A stretch of 64,000 bases of DNA. It comes from Lingula anatina (taxonomy: Eukaryota > Brachiopoda > Lingulata > Lingulida > Lingulidae). The stretch is from positions 391,366 through 455,365 of the forward strand of contig NW_019775425.1 of NCBI RefSeq assembly GCF_001039355.2, written 5' to 3'. Below are positions 62,389 through 64,000 of the stretch, piece after piece; the first letter of the stretch is position 1; each line of letters begins with the position of its first letter. The position numbers and the translations under genes are program-made. Under the pieces are notes generated by a model. The model made no database searches. It was not told the origin of the DNA and saw nothing but the letters and a program-made list of their open reading frames with translations.

Positions 62389-62829
62389 ATANGAATCATA
62401 TTGAAATTTATCTTTAATTTTGTAGAATTTCATAATACCGTTTTTTATATATATATATAAAGAACAATTCATTATAAAATTTAATATGAGATCCATTTTA
62501 ATTTTCTGAAAGGTTGATGGAGTGAAAATCAACTTACCCAGGGTAGTTGCTAATGATAAAGTCAGTATTCAGCTCTTGACAAAAGAGCAATTGAGAGTGT
62601 CCACTGATGGTGGTTTTGAAGTGATATTCAATGGAAACAGTGCTGCTGTTCGTGTACCAGCTGAATACAGAAACAGAGTTTGTGGACTATGTGGGAACTT
62701 CAATGGAGATAAAATGGATGATCTGCTGCTGAGAACAGATAATGGAACAGATATCAGTAGGGGAAGAAGTCCTAGTGATATTTGGGCTTTAGTTGCTGGA
62801 AGCTATGAAGTGTCTGGTGGAGCCGCAGG
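33748..62829 (+). CDS. Secreted mosaic protein: CLECT-LDLa-CUB-sushi-EGF-VWD (3' end outside window)
   Basis: I join 38 exons into one open frame of about 2,312 codons; it ends in phase 2 at a donor at 62830, so the gene continues past the window. Exon coordinates are given in the module entries. Order: signal peptide, C-type lectin, LDLa, CUB x3, sushi x4, EGF x2, sushi x4, Thr/Ser/Pro linker, then VWD-C8-TIL-EGF cassettes (two complete, a third begun). The first intron is 7.8 kb. From the first CUB onward every module is bounded by phase-1 introns, the classic exon-shuffling arrangement. The VWD cassettes resemble zonadhesin, FCGBP, tectorin and gel-forming mucins; the front half resembles complement-like and CSMD-like mosaics. 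I know of no named protein with this full order. A secreted or matrix role in adhesion, mucus or recognition is inferred. Membrane anchoring cannot be judged without the 3' end. It could be two genes if an internal terminator was missed, but phases and spacing argue for one. Confidence 0.8.
33822..33880. repeat. CA microsatellite
   Basis: CA repeat with a few G interruptions, then a GA-rich tract to about 33910, at the start of the mosaic gene's first intron. Confidence 0.9.
36863..37099. mobile_element. Foldback MITE-like element in mosaic gene intron 1
   Basis: Left arm blocks GGGTCCGTTCACAATGAAAC and GAACTCAGCGGGGACTCTCT with CTGAATGCAATC are mirrored on the right (GGATTGCATTCAGCGAGAGT, CCCTGTGGAGTTC, ATGAACGCATCC). 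Arms are about 80 bases with mismatches. Confidence 0.75.
38071..38104. repeat. Perfect 15-bp-stem hairpin
   Basis: CAAAGAGATGAATAG, loop AGTT, then CTATTCATCTCTTTG. The flanks do not continue the pairing. Confidence 0.9.
39585..39620. repeat. Perfect 36-bp palindrome
   Basis: CAGGGAATTATATCGGAT is followed at once by its exact reverse complement, with no loop. It lies in the mosaic gene's first intron. Confidence 0.92.
40630..41225. repeat. Dispersed repeat family 2, copy 2 (longer)
   Basis: TTTTGGCCAAAAATTGGATT, CCTGGATTAAACGGCAATTT, TCTTAAGAGATTT and GCCGTTTTAGTGGTAAAAT match copy 1 in order, with about 300 extra internal bases. It lies in the mosaic gene's first intron. Confidence 0.72.
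41599..45162 (+). CDS. Mosaic gene exons 2-7: C-type lectin-like domain and LDLa
   Basis: Exons 41599-41707, 42276-42357, 43905-44014, 44352-44441, 44740-44825 and 45000-45162. The lectin fold starts at [10 protein letters not shown] and includes [19 protein letters not shown], a tryptophan loop ([10 protein letters not shown]) and the closing cysteines ([13 protein letters not shown]). The usual calcium and sugar motifs (EPN/QPD and WND) are not clearly present, since the WND position reads YGFVSC. Sugar binding is therefore uncertain. The last exon also codes for an LDL-receptor class A repeat with six cysteines ([13 protein letters not shown] ... [16 protein letters not shown]). Its acidic [12 protein letters not shown] loop fits calcium binding. 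Confidence 0.78.
44200..44246. repeat. GA microsatellite
   Basis: GA repeat about 105 bases before the 44352 exon. A shorter GA tract is at about 44889-44915, beside the next intron's start. Confidence 0.9.
45517..48028 (+). CDS. Mosaic gene exons 8-13: three CUB domains
   Basis: Each CUB domain is split over two exons, with phase 1 outside and phase 0 inside. CUB1: 45517-45647 and 45932-46136 ([54 protein letters not shown]). CUB2: 46512-46660 and 46874-47069 ([48 protein letters not shown]). CUB3: 47350-47522 and 47872-48028 ([54 protein letters not shown]). CUB1 and CUB3 keep an acidic residue near the first conserved Tyr/Phe region, compatible with calcium-type CUB domains. Role by family: protein-protein interaction in secreted proteins. 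Confidence 0.85.
48234..50074 (+). CDS. Mosaic gene exons 14-17: sushi domains 1-4
   Basis: One exon per domain, all 1-1 phase: 48234-48404, 48809-48991, 49328-49501, 49892-50074. Sushi 1 ([11 protein letters not shown] ... [13 protein letters not shown] ... [15 protein letters not shown]), sushi 2 ([11 protein letters not shown] ... VTYICNTGN ... [13 protein letters not shown]) and sushi 4 ([11 protein letters not shown] ... LAQCEPGF ... [14 protein letters not shown]) have the four cysteines and tryptophan of the family. Sushi 3 keeps only the first and third cysteines: the second position reads IIIAADEGY and the closing W...C is replaced by FINIPKIE. See the separate finding. Confidence 0.85.
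50437..51159 (+). CDS. Mosaic gene exons 18-19: two calcium-binding-type EGF domains
   Basis: Exons 50437-50571 and 50989-51159, both 1-1 phase. EGF1 opens [14 protein letters not shown] and contains [20 protein letters not shown]2 opens [18 protein letters not shown] and contains [15 protein letters not shown]. The D-x-D-E-C start and the aromatic after C4 match the cbEGF consensus. EGF2 has a long C5-C6 loop ([20 protein letters not shown]) with two N-glycosylation sequons. The acceptor of EGF2 sits in the second copy of an 80-bp tandem duplication. Confidence 0.87.
50837..50996. repeat. 80-bp tandem duplication spanning a splice acceptor
   Basis: The block CTGCTAAACTTTGGACTATG through TTCAAAGATGTG is repeated after 80 bases with very few changes. 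The second copy runs into the start of the EGF2 exon at 50989. Confidence 0.9.
51283..51313. repeat. CA microsatellite
   Basis: CA repeat in the intron between EGF2 and sushi 5. Confidence 0.9.
51475..53907 (+). CDS. Mosaic gene exons 20-23: sushi domains 5-8
   Basis: Exons 51475-51672, 51920-52120, 52321-52494 and 53788-53907. Sushi 5 ([11 protein letters not shown] ... [11 protein letters not shown] ... [14 protein letters not shown]), sushi 6 ([11 protein letters not shown] ... [11 protein letters not shown] ... WTGQTPDC) and sushi 7 ([11 protein letters not shown] ... [11 protein letters not shown] ... [14 protein letters not shown]) are full. Sushi 8 ([11 protein letters not shown] ... 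[13 protein letters not shown]) is cut at the GY turn. The next exon adds DPKPVFC as a likely third cysteine and then moves into the Thr-rich linker, so the closing W...C is absent. Confidence 0.82.
52843..52877. repeat. AAT microsatellite
   Basis: About twelve AAT units in the intron between sushi 7 and sushi 8, beside the LINE ORF1 relic. Confidence 0.9.
53100..53740 (-). pseudogene. Broken LINE-type ORF1 relic in an intron
   Basis: Read on the minus strand, this codes for a lysine- and glutamate-rich coiled coil ([20 protein letters not shown]) followed by [20 protein letters not shown] and [10 protein letters not shown]. That is the coiled coil, RRM-like core and 'AHRIG'-type signature of ORF1 proteins of CR1/L2/L1-like non-LTR retrotransposons. 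The same frame extends upstream past an in-frame TAA at 53567-53569 (reading [13 protein letters not shown], then [17 protein letters not shown]), so the frame is broken. No ORF2 is seen. Orientation is opposite to the host gene. Confidence 0.72.
53934..54132. mobile_element. Palindromic MITE-like element, copy 2
   Basis: It starts AAGAGTGCACTCAGAATAGT, just after the sushi 8 donor, and ends CTGTTCTGCATGAATGCACT. Its interior GACACTGAATAGATTCCACA and GGGATTACGCAACAAGCATT is the reverse complement of the interior of copy 1, so the insert has the opposite internal orientation. Confidence 0.78.
54335..54612. repeat. 146-bp diverged tandem repeat
   Basis: TATCTCCAAAAC, ATACATCCATAGT, ATTGAACTTGAATAG, CATATATTGGG and CCATGAAGTGCA recur in order about 146 bases later (ATACACCCATAGT, CCATGAAATGCA). 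Intronic. Confidence 0.75.
54736..55764 (+). CDS. Mosaic gene exons 24-26: Thr/Ser/Pro-rich linker
   Basis: Exons 54736-54840, 55074-55253 and 55576-55764, all 1-1 phase. The first starts with [13 protein letters not shown] and turns Thr-rich. The other two are copies of one another, each starting at [10 protein letters not shown] and ending with SPTT-PTRPP. Composition (Thr, Ser, Pro, Ala) predicts a heavily O-glycosylated, extended mucin-like spacer between the sushi region and the VWD cassettes. Confidence 0.83.
54886..55008. repeat. 61-bp tandem duplication
   Basis: ATTGATTTCTCAAAAGTTTT, then AAGAGTTCCTTTAAGATGAA and AGAAATTATTATTATT, occurs twice with a 61-base offset in the intron before the first copied linker exon. 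Confidence 0.88.
55038..55895. repeat. Segmental tandem duplication carrying the linker exon
   Basis: About 55038-55398 and 55523-55895 are copies. Similarity covers the exon and both flanking introns: TAAGGATTACACA and GATTCAGGGA before, GATACTTGCTTATCC-type and AATTCTGTGCT after. Confidence 0.85.
55908..58774 (+). CDS. Mosaic gene exons 27-31: VWD cassette 1 (VWD-C8-TIL-EGF)
   Basis: Exons 55908-56158 and 56463-56776 (VWD), 57342-57637 (C8), 58056-58255 (TIL) and 58588-58774 (E/EGF-like). The VWD has [18 protein letters not shown] at its start and [16 protein letters not shown] at its end. The C8 block holds [13 protein letters not shown] ... [15 protein letters not shown] ... FDVCAA. The TIL block starts [19 protein letters not shown] and ends [15 protein letters not shown]. 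The EGF-like block ends [19 protein letters not shown] is the site of Asp-Pro autoproteolysis in MUC2 and FCGBP; cleavage here is possible but not shown. CGIC is the CxxC motif linked to disulfide assembly of VWF and mucins. Confidence 0.87.
56789..56834. repeat. TG microsatellite at an intron start
   Basis: TG repeat beginning about 12 bases after the VWD1 second-half donor at 56777. Confidence 0.9.
56900..57131. mobile_element. MITE-like element with 31-bp terminal inverted repeats
   Basis: 56900-56930 and 57101-57131 are reverse complements with one mismatch (TTCAGGTGGTGTTTATTCAA then ATGATATTCCA, against TGGAATATCATTTGAATAAA then CACCTCCTGAA). The interior is about 170 bases. It lies in the intron between VWD1 and C8-1. 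Confidence 0.82.
58921..61195 (+). CDS. Mosaic gene exons 32-36: VWD cassette 2
   Basis: Exons 58921-59171, 59441-59760, 59958-60259, 60502-60704 and 61009-61195. Exon lengths nearly match cassette 1 (251/320/302/203/187 against 251/314/296/200/187) and the phases are identical. Motifs: [35 protein letters not shown] (an extra Cys replaces Phe), [59 protein letters not shown] and [19 protein letters not shown] is intact at about 58944-58955. It clearly arose by duplication with cassette 1. Confidence 0.88.
61484..62829 (+). CDS. Mosaic gene exons 37-38: VWD cassette 3, incomplete in window
   Basis: Exons 61484-61707 and 62513-62829 with the same phases as the other cassettes. The first half is shorter by 27 bases and reads [21 protein letters not shown], so the GDPH site is gone. 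The second half is normal ([27 protein letters not shown]). The donor at 62830 (GTTAGT) leaves phase 2, matching the position where C8 exons start in cassettes 1 and 2. No C8 exon is found before the right edge. The intron between its two exons holds an AT microsatellite and a duplicated repeat. Confidence 0.83.
61926..62175. repeat. 160-bp-offset direct repeat in VWD3 intron
   Basis: CACCGATAACACGATAAGTA, TTTGGCTTGAAACTTACAGA and ACTGATGAATATT recur 160 bases later (CACCGATAACACACTAAGTG, TTTGGCTTAAAACTTACAGA, ACTGATGAATATT). Confidence 0.8.
62322..62383. repeat. AT microsatellite with nearby ambiguous base
   Basis: Long AT repeat. The only ambiguous base in the window (N at 62392) follows it, so the assembly is uncertain here. 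A shorter AT tract lies near 62447-62458. Confidence 0.9.
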
Positions 62830-62869
62830 GTTAGTGAAAACTTTCATTAGTAACATTAGCCTTCGATTT

Positions 62870-63700
62870 ACATTGAAAAATGTGATTGCAGTGATTGGGA
62901 AGGAACGCGCCATTGCGCCATACGTGCATAGAATCATAACTGGGCGTATAAAAAGCCCTGTTTGTGCGCCATAAATGTGCGTGATTTTGTTATGCCTCGC
63001 GTTTTTAAAAAGAGTCTACTCGTCAATAAACTATTCGTCAACTGATTAGCGTTATTTTCCTCTCATACCTGAAGACGTCTCAGGAACGAATTCGAAAGCT
63101 ATCGAACACAATCGCCGAAGTTTGCCGAGAGCAATTAGCTCATCGTCCCAATAGATATGCTAATGAAATAAAAGCTAATATCTTATTGGCCAATCAGTTT
63201 ATAGGTCATGTTTATCCAATTAGAAGTAACCTTGCTTTTCGTTCTGAAAGCACATGAGATTTTTTCAAGCAGCACTTTGATGAAGTGAAAAGAGAAATGC
63301 CACCGAAAAAGATTTTTAAAAACTCACCAGACCAGCCTACATTTGTTAGTTTATGTACTTCAACCGCTTCGTCTAAGGGTCCGTCCAACGTTCAGGAAAA
63401 AGTCTCAAAGGAGACGGAGGAATAAAATGTACCAACTTCTGAGAGCAGCGCTCCTTGACGAGTAGTAGTGACACTGACAGTAGTGTTACTGCTAGTGCTA
63501 GCACCTCTCACTCTCAGGTCGCACGAGGTTTCAAACCCCGATGGCTTCAACTATGGCCCTAGCTCCAGTACGACAGCACCCAAACGAAAATGTTCTGCGA
63601 ATCACCTGCTAAGAGTTAAGATTCCTGGGAGTAAGATAAGTTATGAGGATGCACTGAATGTGTGGCGCAGGAAAAAGAGATTACTTCATTAAGTAAGGAA
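62870..63700 (+). mobile_element. Remnant of a DNA-transposon-like insertion
   Basis: Base composition jumps to a more GC-balanced block with CGCGCCATTGCGCC and GTGCGCCATAAATGTGCG near the left. A reading frame opens at 63297 (MPPKKIFKNSPDQPTF), meets a stop near 63423, and another frame downstream reads SSDTDSSVTASASTSHSQ and GFKPRWLQLWP. A further shift gives APKRKCSANHLL. The Ser-rich leader followed by an FKPRWL-type segment resembles the N-terminus of hAT-derived zinc-finger transposase proteins. This is a weak, pattern-level guess. Frames are broken, and the rest of the element is absent or past the edge. Confidence 0.35.
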
Positions 63701-64000
63701 ATCTCTTTTCAGTAAGACTGATTAATAAGTACTAGACAGTATGTGCGGACAATTTCATTTACATTTTCTCAGTTTTGAGAAATCAAGGTTTTCAGAGATC
63801 TAGATTGTTTACCTCTTGCTGATGGTTTCATCAAATAAAAACCAATTACTAATGAGTATTTCATGTTTTCTGATCATTTTGTTTTTTCATTTAGTCTTCA
63901 AATAAGTTCAGCAAAGAAGGCATTGTAATGGTTTTATTGAAAAAGACAAATAAAAGTCTTAACTAAATAAATATATTAACAAAGTTTAACTGCAAAACTT
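63701..64000. other. AT-rich end of window
   Basis: No exon is seen. This is probably still within the mosaic gene's intron after the third VWD domain; the expected C8 exon is not here. Confidence 0.5.

Noticed and set aside
1-64000. CRISPR arrays, rRNA genes, bacterial operons or phage genes
   Set aside because: None of the repeats has CRISPR spacing, no rRNA motifs are seen, and gene structure is clearly that of an animal with spliceosomal introns.

Overview
This is a window of intron-rich, AT-rich animal DNA, and every coding call rests on GT-AG exons read by eye. The protein families (NHL repeats, fasciclin domains, CUB/sushi/EGF/LDLa/C-type lectin, VWD-C8-TIL), long introns, dense microsatellites, foldback MITE-like elements and a LINE ORF1 relic point to a marine invertebrate. 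The phylum (lophotrochozoan, hemichordate, echinoderm or cephalochordate) cannot be settled from the sequence alone. All four recognised protein-coding genes lie on the + strand.

Layout. 1-10,884: no gene I can support; AT-rich intergenic DNA with simple repeats. 10,885-12,875: gene A, two exons, a single-pass membrane protein with NHL-like repeats outside and a 190-residue tail inside. 13,867-14,062: a decayed copy of part of gene B's cytoplasmic tail. 14,708-16,404: gene B, two exons, a single-pass membrane protein with a tiny Ser/Thr/Pro-rich ectodomain and a roughly 395-residue tail. 17,819-30,143: a 13-exon gene for a four-FAS1-domain, probably GPI-anchored fasciclin-I/periostin-like protein of about 669 residues. 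33,748 to beyond 62,829: a huge secreted mosaic protein, with 38 exons and about 2,312 codons in the window. Its order is signal peptide, C-type lectin, LDLa, three CUB, four sushi, two EGF, four sushi, a Thr/Ser-rich linker, then tandem VWD-C8-TIL-EGF cassettes. The third cassette runs off the right edge. 62,870-63,700: debris of a transposon-like element.

How the genes fit together. Genes A and B share gene structure (signal-peptide exon ending in phase 1, then one large exon) and the same C-terminal tail motif: a YxN tyrosine followed 12-15 residues later by a PxPAPR proline-arginine motif. With the relic between them, this looks like a small family of tail-signalling membrane proteins. 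The fasciclin and mosaic genes encode extracellular adhesion or matrix proteins. Nothing in the sequence shows that the four genes act in one pathway.

Repeats are a second theme. There are two copies of a palindromic ~195-bp element, two copies of another dispersed repeat, several foldback elements in introns, and repeated tandem duplication of 60-500 bp blocks inside the mosaic gene, some including exons or splice acceptors.
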